Assembly (NCBI RefSeq): GCF_014643175.1 | Contig: NZ_BMJH01000001.1 | Span: forward strand, 372,001 to 436,000 | DNA from: Hoyosella rhizosphaerae | Lineage (GTDB): Bacteria; Actinomycetota; Actinomycetes; Mycobacteriales; Mycobacteriaceae | DNA: 64,000 bases | Reading direction: 5' to 3' | Part shown: positions 26,993 to 34,188 of the stretch, piece by piece | Layout: each line of letters opens with the position of its first letter | Position numbering within the stretch: position 1 is the first letter of the stretch | Position numbers and translations under genes: made by a program | The notes under the pieces: generated by a model | The model's input: the letters and a program-made list of their open reading frames with translations, nothing else | Databases searched by the model: none | What the model was told of the DNA's origin: nothing

Positions 26993-29149
26993 GTGAGTTC
27001 TGACCACACCGGGAAGCCGAAGAGATCCGGCGCTGGACAAAATAAGCAAAACGGTGGAAAACGGCCGCAGGGGCGCAAGCGCTCACGTGGCCGTGTCATT
27101 AGACGTACGTTGTTGCTGCTCCTGATCGTTTTCCTGGTGGTCCCCGCAGCATTGTTTGGGTACAGCTATTACAACTCGGAAGTGCCGCATCCGGCTGATT
27201 TACGGAACAGCCAAATCGCCACAATTGTTGCTGCCGATGACGCGACCGTAATCTCGCGGATGGCATCTGCTGAGGGCAATCGAGTCAATGTGACACTGGA
27301 TGATGTTCCGGTCCACGTGCGTACCGCGATCCTGGCCGCAGAGGATCGAACCTTTTACGAAAACCCTGGCTTTTCGGTTCGTGGCTTTGTGCGCGCCGCG
27401 CGCGACAACATTACTGGCCGAGAAGACGCCGGCGGTGGGTCGACCATTACTCAGCAGTACGTCAAGAACACGGTCGTGGGTTCAGATCGCAGCCTTGAGC
27501 GCAAATGGCGGGAACTTGTCCTGGCAGCTCGGATGGCACGAGAATGGTCAAAGGACGACGTGTTGCTGGCGTACCTCAACACCATCTACTTCGGTCGTAA
27601 CTCCTATGGGATCGCGACCGCTGCGCAGTCGTATTTTGGAAAGCCTCTCGCTGATCTCACCGTGGAGGAAGGCGCCGTCATTGCCGCGGTAATTACTCGG
27701 CCATCTGCGCTAGACAATGCCAATGACTCTGACGCTCTTCGGGCCCGATGGAACTATGTTCTTGACGGCATGGTGGAAATGAACGCACTGCGACCGTCTG
27801 AGCGCAGTGACATGGTTTTCCCCACCATTCTGCCGTTCGACCAGGTGCCAGACCCCAACGCTGCCACCGGCAACGAGGGTTTGATTCGTGCCCAGGTGGT
27901 GCGGGAGCTAGAGCGTGTCGGGGTGGATCAGGAAGCGTTGGATACTCGTGGCGTCCGAATCGTCACCACCATTGACCCCAAGGCGCAGGATGCCGCGTTG
28001 ACCGCCGTGAGCGACATCATGACCGGGGAACCAGAGCGATTGCGCACTGCCGTGGTGTCGATCGATCCCCAAAGCGGCGCAGTCAAGGCGTACTACGGTG
28101 GCCCGCAGGGCCAAGGGTACGACTTTGCGCAAGCTCCGCTGCAAACAGGATCTTCATTCAAGGTGTTCGGACTTGTCGCGGCGTTGCAGGAGGGCATTCC
28201 ACTGTCTGCTCGCTACGACAGCTCACCCGTCAACATTGGCAATTTGCGCATCACCAACGTGGCAGGCGAATCGTGCGGGGTGTGCAACATCGCGGAGGCC
28301 CTGAAACGGTCGCTGAATACAAGCTATTACCGTCTCACGTTGTCGATGAGCAACGGCGCACAAAAGATCGCTGATGCCGCGCACGCCGCGGGTATACCCG
28401 CGGAGATCCCGGGCCTACCGGGCAAGTCACTCTCTGAGGATGGCGGGGCACCGGAAACAGGCATTGTTCTCGGCCAATACCAAGTTCGCCCCATCGATAT
28501 GGCGTCCGCATATGGCACACTCGCCGCGTCGGGTATTTACCACGAGCCGTACTTTGTGCAACGCGTCGTCGCCGCAGATGGCGAAGTGCTCTACGAACGC
28601 GCAGCATCTGAGGGTGAGCAACGTATCGAGAAAGCCGTCGCGGAGAACGCGACGCAAGCGATGCTTCCCATTGCGGCTTACTCCCGTGGAAACAGCCTTG
28701 CCGGAGGTCGTCCGTCCGCAGCGAAGACGGGTACCACCCAGCTCGGCGATACGGGTCTGAACAAGGATGCATGGATGGTGGGCTACACCCCATCGCTGTC
28801 GACCGCTGTGTGGGTTGGGTCGGAGAACTCGGAAGCGATCCTCAACCGCTGGGGGTCAAGCATCTACGGCTCAACATTGCCGTCGTCGATCTGGAAAAAC
28901 ACCATGGACGGCGCACTATCTGGCACTGAAGTGGAATCCTTCCCGTGGCCAGATCCCATTGCAGGCCAGGCTGGTGTGCCCACCTATGAGCCGCCAGCGC
29001 CTGTGCAGCGGGCACCGCAGCGTCAATCTCCGTCGCAACCAAGTCCAGTGTCGCCGCCGCAAGTTCAGATTCCGCAACTACCTCCGCCGCCGCAATTCCA
29101 GGAGGTCGAAATCTTTCCAGGCATTCGTATCCCACTGCCGGTGCGGTAA
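26993..29149 (+). CDS. Class A penicillin-binding protein (transglycosylase/transpeptidase)
   Basis: The 718-residue protein has a basic cytoplasmic tail and one transmembrane helix (about 38-60). The GT51 glycosyltransferase follows (EDRTFYENPGF near 117, GGSTITQQYVKN), then the transpeptidase with nucleophile SSFK near 387, SLN near 440 and KTGTT near 578. It ends in a Pro/Gln-rich tail. It polymerises and cross-links peptidoglycan at the membrane exterior. The start is GTG 26993, with AAGGA eight bases upstream; a GTG at 26987 is too close to that site. The proline-rich C-terminus resembles mycobacterial PonA proteins. Confidence 0.93.
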   Translation: MSSDHTGKPKRSGAGQNKQNGGKRPQGRKRSRGRVIRRTLLLLLIVFLVVPAALFGYSYYNSEVPHPADLRNSQIATIVAADDATVISRMASAEGNRVNVTLDDVPVHVRTAILAAEDRTFYENPGFSVRGFVRAARDNITGREDAGGGSTITQQYVKNTVVGSDRSLERKWRELVLAARMAREWSKDDVLLAYLNTIYFGRNSYGIATAAQSYFGKPLADLTVEEGAVIAAVITRPSALDNANDSDALRARWNYVLDGMVEMNALRPSERSDMVFPTILPFDQVPDPNAATGNEGLIRAQVVRELERVGVDQEALDTRGVRIVTTIDPKAQDAALTAVSDIMTGEPERLRTAVVSIDPQSGAVKAYYGGPQGQGYDFAQAPLQTGSSFKVFGLVAALQEGIPLSARYDSSPVNIGNLRITNVAGESCGVCNIAEALKRSLNTSYYRLTLSMSNGAQKIADAAHAAGIPAEIPGLPGKSLSEDGGAPETGIVLGQYQVRPIDMASAYGTLAASGIYHEPYFVQRVVAADGEVLYERAASEGEQRIEKAVAENATQAMLPIAAYSRGNSLAGGRPSAAKTGTTQLGDTGLNKDAWMVGYTPSLSTAVWVGSENSEAILNRWGSSIYGSTLPSSIWKNTMDGALSGTEVESFPWPDPIAGQAGVPTYEPPAPVQRAPQRQSPSQPSPVSPPQVQIPQLPPPPQFQEVEIFPGIRIPLPVR

Positions 29150-29211
29150 ACCTGCTGCGTTTTTAATGAACTGGCTCACATACTGTGGTGAGCTCAGCGA
29201 CACTTGCCATC

Positions 29212-30954
29212 ATGGCGAAACGTGGCGTGATCCGAATCCGGCCCGGTGATGGGGATGAGAACGCACCGGAAGCACTCGGATTTGATCCGGAATCCCTCGA
29301 TGATGTTGTCGAAGCCCCGGAAGATGTGAGCCTGCCAAGCCGAAACCCGGTTTTGGCATTGCAGCATATGGAAGCCGCTCTAGCCCGAGGCGACGTTGAA
29401 CACCCTGAAGTTCTCACTCGGCGCGAGTTTCGTGAGCTGCGATATCTCGTGTCGTTTGCGCGCCTTACCGTCTTTGAACCTGGCGCGGCAGGCCCTGGGG
29501 GTTCGAAGGGGCGCGGCGACGTGGATGTCACTGACGAAGTGCGGGGGTTCCGCGCTCGCGTCCTTTCGCAACTTCATGATGCGCTGCGGACAGAACCGGA
29601 CACGAAAAAGCGGTTGATCAATGCGAAGCAGGCTCTCCCGGCGCTGAAGGATCACCTCGATGAGGCCAGGGAGTCGCTTGTCGAACGGTTTAGCAATGAT
29701 TTTTCACGTGAAGAACTGGACGCCGAGGTGGGCTACAAGGCGCTGGTTTGCGTGATGGGTGGTGGTGGCGGCGCTGGGTACGTGTACCTCGGCGGGATGC
29801 GCACCCTCGTTGAGAATGACCTCACGCCTGATTACATGCTGACGACGTCGTTTGGGAGCATCGTTGGCAGTGTTGTTGCACGCTCATTGCCGGTTCCGGT
29901 CGACGACTACATCGATTGGGCTAAAACTGTCACCTACCGAGGGATCCTTGGCAAAGCGAGATTGCGTCGGCGGCACGGTTTGACGGGACTCTTTTCGCTG
30001 CACTTCGACCAGTTCGCTGACGACCTGTTTCGCCGCGAAGACGGTGAGCCCATGCAGTTGCGTGATCTTGACATTCCGTTCGAAACGGTAGTAGCCGGAG
30101 TGCGTAAGCAGTCTTTTGATCGGTTGCCTGCCAGGTTTCGTCGCACCGAGCTTGATGCGCTTCGCACCCGAACGATGCCACGCACTCGGTGGGGGATCGG
30201 CAATGCAGTTGCGGCACGGATGTGGCAAGCTGCCGCCTTCTTCGACACACGAGTTGTTAAGCCGATTGTGCTCGGCGCCGATGATCTGACAGCGGGACTG
30301 AATGTGGTGGATGCGGCGAGCTTCTCCTCCGCGATCCCGGGGGTGCTCCACCACGAGTCGAGTGATCCGCGCATGGTGCCGCTGCTCGACGAGTTGATGG
30401 CCGTTAAAGATGTAGGTGCGTTGATCGACGGTGTCGCTGCGAGCAATGTTCCAATCGAACTGGCTTGGCGTCGGGTTCAGGACGGAAGGCTTGGTACCCG
30501 GAACGCGTGCTTTTACGGTTGGGATTGCTTCCATCCGCAGTGGAACCCGAAACATTTGTGGATGGCTCCGATCACTCAATCTATTCAAGTGCAGATGGTG
30601 CGCAACGCACCGTACGCCGATTGCGTGGTTCGTTTCAGTCCCACCCTGTCAGCGTTGACGTTGGCGGCATCGTCAGATGCGATGGATCGTTCCATCGGCT
30701 GGGGTGCGGCGTCGGTGCGACAAACATTGCCGATGATCAAGCGTCTCACTGAACCGGTGTGGTGGGACGGTGATGGTCCGCCGAAGGTTATGCGTGGACC
30801 GGTGACGATCACTTCGGAATCACGGCCGCGTGCTCGATCGATGTCGAAGGTCCTCGCTCGCACTCGGGCGGTGGCAGCCCGGTTGTCGGATAAGGCGCGG
30901 AGGAATCGAACGGATATGTTCGCACCGCGACCCAGGATGGTCGAGGACGAGTGA
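29212..30954 (+). CDS. Patatin-like phospholipase with altered nucleophile motif
   Basis: The roughly 580-residue protein has a patatin domain from about residue 180: glycine-rich oxyanion loop GGGGGAGYVYLGGMRTL, nucleophile region TTSFGSIVGS and the Asp dyad segment LIDGVAASNVP. The usual GxSxG reads T-S-F-G here, so the first Gly of the motif is Thr while Ser and the second Gly remain. It is probably a lipid acyl hydrolase. There is no signal peptide. TACTGT at 29181 looks like a -10 element, which argues for ATG 29212 over the GTG at 29185. The N-terminal 180 residues match no family I know. Confidence 0.75.
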   Translation: MAKRGVIRIRPGDGDENAPEALGFDPESLDDVVEAPEDVSLPSRNPVLALQHMEAALARGDVEHPEVLTRREFRELRYLVSFARLTVFEPGAAGPGGSKGRGDVDVTDEVRGFRARVLSQLHDALRTEPDTKKRLINAKQALPALKDHLDEARESLVERFSNDFSREELDAEVGYKALVCVMGGGGGAGYVYLGGMRTLVENDLTPDYMLTTSFGSIVGSVVARSLPVPVDDYIDWAKTVTYRGILGKARLRRRHGLTGLFSLHFDQFADDLFRREDGEPMQLRDLDIPFETVVAGVRKQSFDRLPARFRRTELDALRTRTMPRTRWGIGNAVAARMWQAAAFFDTRVVKPIVLGADDLTAGLNVVDAASFSSAIPGVLHHESSDPRMVPLLDELMAVKDVGALIDGVAASNVPIELAWRRVQDGRLGTRNACFYGWDCFHPQWNPKHLWMAPITQSIQVQMVRNAPYADCVVRFSPTLSALTLAASSDAMDRSIGWGAASVRQTLPMIKRLTEPVWWDGDGPPKVMRGPVTITSESRPRARSMSKVLARTRAVAARLSDKARRNRTDMFAPRPRMVEDE

Positions 30955-30961
30955 CCGAACG

Positions 30962-31693
30962 CTAGTTCTGGTGGCTGATGCGTATGGCTTGTGTGCGCGT
31001 CGCGATCTCAACGATGAGGTCGTCGCCCCGCGTTGCTGCCTCGAATGTCACCGATTGGCGCGTGGTGTTGTGCCGCAATTCGATGTTGATGGTTCGGGAA
31101 TTGCCACGGATGTCGTGCCCTCGTGCGGTCCAGTCATCAGCCACGCTGACGGTGGTGGCGGTTAGGCGTCGGTCATCAACTTCCACAGTGATGGACCCTG
31201 CTCCGCCGAGGGGATAGGTTTGTGGTGCGTCGGGGGCAGGGCCTCGGAGCGTGAGGTCTGTGTCGAACTGCCGGTCTTCAACTTCAATTTCGAAGGTGAT
31301 GGTGCTGCTGTCGCTTCGAATTTCGATGTCGAATTCATTTCCGTCTTCGTCGAAGTCGTGAATGCTCCAACCTTGATTTAGTGCAGTGCTGTGCAGGGTG
31401 ATGTTGTCCGGTGCCACGTCGACCGTGATGGTGCCTGCGGGGCCGACCGACAGTGTGTAAGTGCCTTCGAAGACTACTTCGTCAAGGGGTGGTTCGACAG
31501 GGGTGGTCGGGGCCGTTGGCGCGGTTGTGGGTGGTGTGGTCGGCGGGGTCGGGACTTCGACAGTCGGCGATGGTGTAGCGGGTTCGGTGGGTGACGTATT
31601 GGGCGCGGAACATGAAGTAGTGGCAATTGTGACGGCGAGGACTGCGCCGACAAGCGCTGTGTGTGCGGGTGGTGTTGGCTTGGATATGCGCAT
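30962..31693 (-). CDS. Lipoprotein with two tandem beta-rich repeats
   Basis: The 243-residue protein has a lipobox (IATTSC-SAP) and a Pro/Thr-rich linker at about 35-70. Two alignable domains of about 75 residues follow: TYTLSVGPAGTITVDV... and TYPLGGAGSITVEV..., each continuing with a W and an EIR/ELR strand. It is predicted to be attached to the outer face of the membrane. The domain is not one I can name. It is convergent with the patatin gene, eight bases apart. Confidence 0.75.
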   Translation of the reverse strand: MRISKPTPPAHTALVGAVLAVTIATTSCSAPNTSPTEPATPSPTVEVPTPPTTPPTTAPTAPTTPVEPPLDEVVFEGTYTLSVGPAGTITVDVAPDNITLHSTALNQGWSIHDFDEDGNEFDIEIRSDSSTITFEIEVEDRQFDTDLTLRGPAPDAPQTYPLGGAGSITVEVDDRRLTATTVSVADDWTARGHDIRGNSRTINIELRHNTTRQSVTFEAATRGDDLIVEIATRTQAIRISHQN

Positions 31694-31880
31694 GCCGTCC
31701 TCGTGGTGCGAATGGAAGTGTGTGGTGTGCCTGCCATTGTGATCCTACTGAGGGGCACCTGACGGCGAGGGTCACCGGTCGGCGAGGCTCAGTGTTGGGC
31801 GGGGCTCAGGGTTGGGCGGGCGACTAAGCTCACATTGTTGTTAACCGTCTGGTCGGTATAGTTTGCGGTGGAGGTTAACA

Positions 31881-32411
31881 ATGTTGTGGACAGAATTCGC
31901 CGCGATCGCCGGTGTCTTTATCGGTGGTGCGGCACCATGGCTCGAAGCAATCATCGTCATTCCTGCCGCCATCGTCGCAGGCATGAATCCAGCGGTGGCA
32001 TTCATTGCGGCAGTGACGGGCAATCTCCTCACCGTTGCTATCGCCGCATGGTTCGGGGAAAGCCTTCGCGCATGGTGGGTTGCCCGCAAAGAACGGCGTA
32101 GGGCCCACCAGGCTGCTAGCGACCCCGGTGACTCCGCAAGCGCACCCGACAGGGGGTCCGCTGAAATGGATCATCCCGTTAAGTCCCGCCGCCGCACCCA
32201 GATCGAGAATGTCATCAACAGATGGGGGATGCCTGCGCTCGCCGTGCTGGGGCCCATCGGGCTCGGTACCCAACTTTCGGCAGTTGTTGCCGTCGGAATG
32301 GGTGTCACAGCGCGGGTCGCATTCTTGTGGATTGGTGTCGCCACCGTTGTGTGGTCGATCATCGCCGTAGCGGTCACCCTTGGTGGGCTCAGCGCGTTCG
32401 GCGTCGGGTAA
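31881..32411 (+). CDS. Small multidrug-export-like membrane protein (COG2426 type)
   Basis: The 176-residue protein has hydrophobic helices at about 5-30, 33-60, 120-145 and 148-172, and a long charged cytoplasmic loop (RKERRRAHQAASDP...). The GMPALAVLGPIGLGTQLSA segment is characteristic of the putative small multidrug export family PF06695. GTGGAGG lies six bases before ATG 31881. Transport function is only annotation-based in this family. Confidence 0.7.
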   Translation: MLWTEFAAIAGVFIGGAAPWLEAIIVIPAAIVAGMNPAVAFIAAVTGNLLTVAIAAWFGESLRAWWVARKERRRAHQAASDPGDSASAPDRGSAEMDHPVKSRRRTQIENVINRWGMPALAVLGPIGLGTQLSAVVAVGMGVTARVAFLWIGVATVVWSIIAVAVTLGGLSAFGVG

Positions 32412-32519
32412 TCGTGGAGCTTGCTGAGCCGTGGTCTGTGGAGTTGGAAAATAAGTAGCTAAATTCCGTCCGATAGTGGAAGACTCACATCATCACTTCC
32501 TTACGGAAAGTAGGAAATT

Positions 32520-32702
32520 ATGGCGGCACAAGGCAAAAAGATGAGCGACGAACAGCGCAAAAAGTTTGAAGAAGCACTCGCGCACAAAGACGCCCACAAC
32601 TCTGATCCGCATCGCAACAGTCCACACGGTTCAGGCAAAGCGAATGAAGCACATCGGGCGGAAGGCACGCGTTCGATGTTCCGCCGCAAGAGCGGTGGAT
32701 AA
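32520..32702 (+). CDS. DUF5302-like small charged protein
   Basis: The 60-residue protein is highly polar, with a helical start (MSDEQRKKFEEALAHKDAH) and a C-terminus ending MFRRKSGG. This matches the short actinobacterial family DUF5302, which typically ends in FRRKSG. It has a good ribosome site (AAGTAGGAAA) and its own strong terminator. The family function is unknown. Confidence 0.75.
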   Translation: MAAQGKKMSDEQRKKFEEALAHKDAHNSDPHRNSPHGSGKANEAHRAEGTRSMFRRKSGG

Positions 32703-32716
32703 CCCAACAAAACAGC

Positions 32717-32756
32717 ACTGGCCGCAGCGTCTTCAACGCTGCGGCCAGTTTTTTTT
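32717..32756. terminator. Strong rho-independent terminator
   Basis: ACTGGCCGCAGCGT (32717-32730) pairs perfectly with 32736-32749 around a five-base loop and is followed by eight Ts. On the other strand a TGTTTTG tract follows, so it may also stop the convergent small gene at 32763. Confidence 0.95.
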
Positions 32757-32762
32757 GTCAGA

Positions 32763-32936
32763 TTACGGGATCAGCATCATCAATGAGTCAAGGTCAACAT
32801 CGGTGAGCAGTGGCAAGATGGCTTCGAGCACCTGCGGGCCAGCAAACCCACCGGCGATGCCGAGGAACAGCCCACCAAGTCCGAGTGCCGTGCCACCTAG
32901 GCTTCCGGCAAGAATGTTGGCAAGAAAGTCAGGCAT
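32763..32936 (-). CDS. 57-residue hydrophobic acidic small protein without Lys, Arg, His or Cys
   Basis: ATG 32936 has a strong AGGAG six bases upstream. The product is hydrophobic and glycine-rich in its first 35 residues (LGGTALGLGGLFLGIAGG) and ends with LTDVDLDSLMMLIP. It has no signal peptide, no Cys and not one Lys, Arg or His. Size, hydrophobicity and acidity recall the PorA/PorH porin peptides of mycolic-acid bacteria, but there is no sequence match I can assert. It is convergent with the DUF5302-like gene over a shared terminator. Confidence 0.65.
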   Translation of the reverse strand: MPDFLANILAGSLGGTALGLGGLFLGIAGGFAGPQVLEAILPLLTDVDLDSLMMLIP

Positions 32937-33078
32937 TAAGGCTCCTAGGGTTCTGCACGAATCAGGCGTGAGCGCTCTGTGCGCTTCACGTAATTGAAAC
33001 ACACCGTTTGTGGTCGCACTCACAATGTGTCGTTACTGTTGTGCTGTGGGCGCGGGCACAACATCGGAGGTATCGGGC

Positions 33079-33513
33079 ATGGATCGACGGCAAGCGATCA
33101 AGACTGCATGTGTGTTGTGCGCCGGAACTATGGTGGCAGGCTGTGGCCGAACTGGCAGCGGAGCCGACGACGTTGAATCACTTCCCCCGGCGACCTTCGA
33201 CCCTGACGGGCAAGCCGAGGAAAACGGGTTCGCTATCGCAAATGTCGAGGACGTCCCTGTTGGTGGTGGCATCGTCCTCTTCGCTGAACAAGTCGTAATT
33301 ACGCAGCCTTCAGAAGGAAACTTTTTCGCTTTCTCTGCGGTATGCCCCCACCAGGGGTGCATGGTCCAAGAACCAGAAGACGGCCGTATCGTCTGCCCTT
33401 GTCACGATTCCAGGTTCGAACTCGACGGCAGCCGGATCGCGGGCCCCGCAACTTCCGGGTTACGGCCTCGTCAGATTTCGCTGAATGGCACATCGATCGT
33501 CCTGGCCCAATAA
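33079..33513 (+). CDS. Rieske [2Fe-2S] lipoprotein
   Basis: The 144-residue protein has a twin-arginine-like start (MDRRQAIK) and a lipobox VAGC. Its Rieske domain has box 1 C-P-H-Q-G-C (Cys89, His91, Cys94) and box 2 C-P-C-H (Cys106, Cys108, His109), so cluster ligands and the structural disulfide are all present. It is predicted to sit on the outer membrane face as an electron carrier. It is not next to cytochrome bc genes. GGAGG is eight bases before ATG 33079. Confidence 0.88.
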   Translation: MDRRQAIKTACVLCAGTMVAGCGRTGSGADDVESLPPATFDPDGQAEENGFAIANVEDVPVGGGIVLFAEQVVITQPSEGNFFAFSAVCPHQGCMVQEPEDGRIVCPCHDSRFELDGSRIAGPATSGLRPRQISLNGTSIVLAQ

Positions 33514-33660
33514 AGGTGGCCCTTTAGGTCGGTGGCCCAGAGATAACTGTAGGCATCGCTTTGGTCGCGATTCGAGTGCACCACTTTCGACATCGTGCGC
33601 AGTGAAGTGTTGTGGCCTACAGTAACTGCGAACACGATAGCCACAACAAGGAGACACAGC

Positions 33661-33852
33661 ATGGACATGCCGGAACTTGCGATGCTCGACACGATGGGCA
33701 TGATCTTGCCAATCTGGTTGGAGTTTTTCTTCCAGGAGCAGGTTGACCTCATCAACAGCCTGACAGTCCCGTATGGCTCAGCGCCAATCGCTGACGTCGA
33801 CTTTGGTTTGGACTACGACCTCGACAACCTCGAGAGCGCCAGCATTATCTAG
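33661..33852 (+). CDS. 63-residue acidic small protein without Lys, Arg, His or Cys
   Basis: ATG 33661 follows AAGGAGA at ideal spacing. The product is MDMPELAMLDTMGMILPIW followed by an amphipathic stretch, and ends in IADVDFGLDYDLDNLESASII. It contains no Lys, Arg, His or Cys and no signal peptide. It shares the composition and a DVD(F/L) motif with the 57-residue protein at 32763..32936. A porin-like or envelope-associated role is a hypothesis only. A terminator follows at once. Confidence 0.65.
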   Translation: MDMPELAMLDTMGMILPIWLEFFFQEQVDLINSLTVPYGSAPIADVDFGLDYDLDNLESASII

Positions 33853-33872
33853 CCGATAGCCGCAGGATGACG

Positions 33873-33916
33873 GGCCTTCCTTGTGCGCAGTTCGCCGTGC
33901 AGGGAAGGCCTGTTTT
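33873..33916 (+). terminator. Terminator of the 63-residue protein gene
   Basis: GGCCTTCC (33873-33880) pairs with GGAAGGCC (33903-33910) around a long loop and is followed by TGTTTT. It ends about 20 bases before the S4-domain gene start. Confidence 0.6.
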
Positions 33917-33935
33917 GTGTGACATGATGACGCCC

Positions 33936-34154
33936 ATGCGTGATGTAACTATTAGAGACGAATCGATCCGTCTCGGCCAGTTCTTGAAACTCGCCAACCT
34001 GATTGATTCTGGGGCCGACGCGAAGGCGAATATCAGCGACGGTGAAGTGGAAGTCAATGGGGAAATCGACTTCCGTCGTGGTCGGCAATTGCGGCACGGT
34101 GACCTCGTGCGAATTGGGGACGAAACTGTACGAGTCGTGTCCGAGATCGCCTAG
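33936..34154 (+). CDS. S4-domain RNA-binding protein (YaaA/RqcP-like small type)
   Basis: The 72-residue protein is a stand-alone S4 domain: IRLGQFLKLANLIDSGADAK, then the RNA-binding turn VEVNGEIDFRRGRQLRHGDLVRI. Short S4 proteins bind rRNA or tRNA in stalled ribosome complexes. ATG 33936 gives the canonical N-terminus. In-frame ATGs at 33924 and 33927 are alternatives, and no strong ribosome site is seen for any. It lies 34 bases before ppc. Confidence 0.8.
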   Translation: MRDVTIRDESIRLGQFLKLANLIDSGADAKANISDGEVEVNGEIDFRRGRQLRHGDLVRIGDETVRVVSEIA

Positions 34155-34188
34155 CAACCAAGCAGTACGGTGATTTTGCGGCAATACT

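Noticed and set aside
26833-27099. 88-codon minus-strand frame overlapping the PBP start
   Set aside because: No ribosome site or domain, and it conflicts with the well-supported PBP start.
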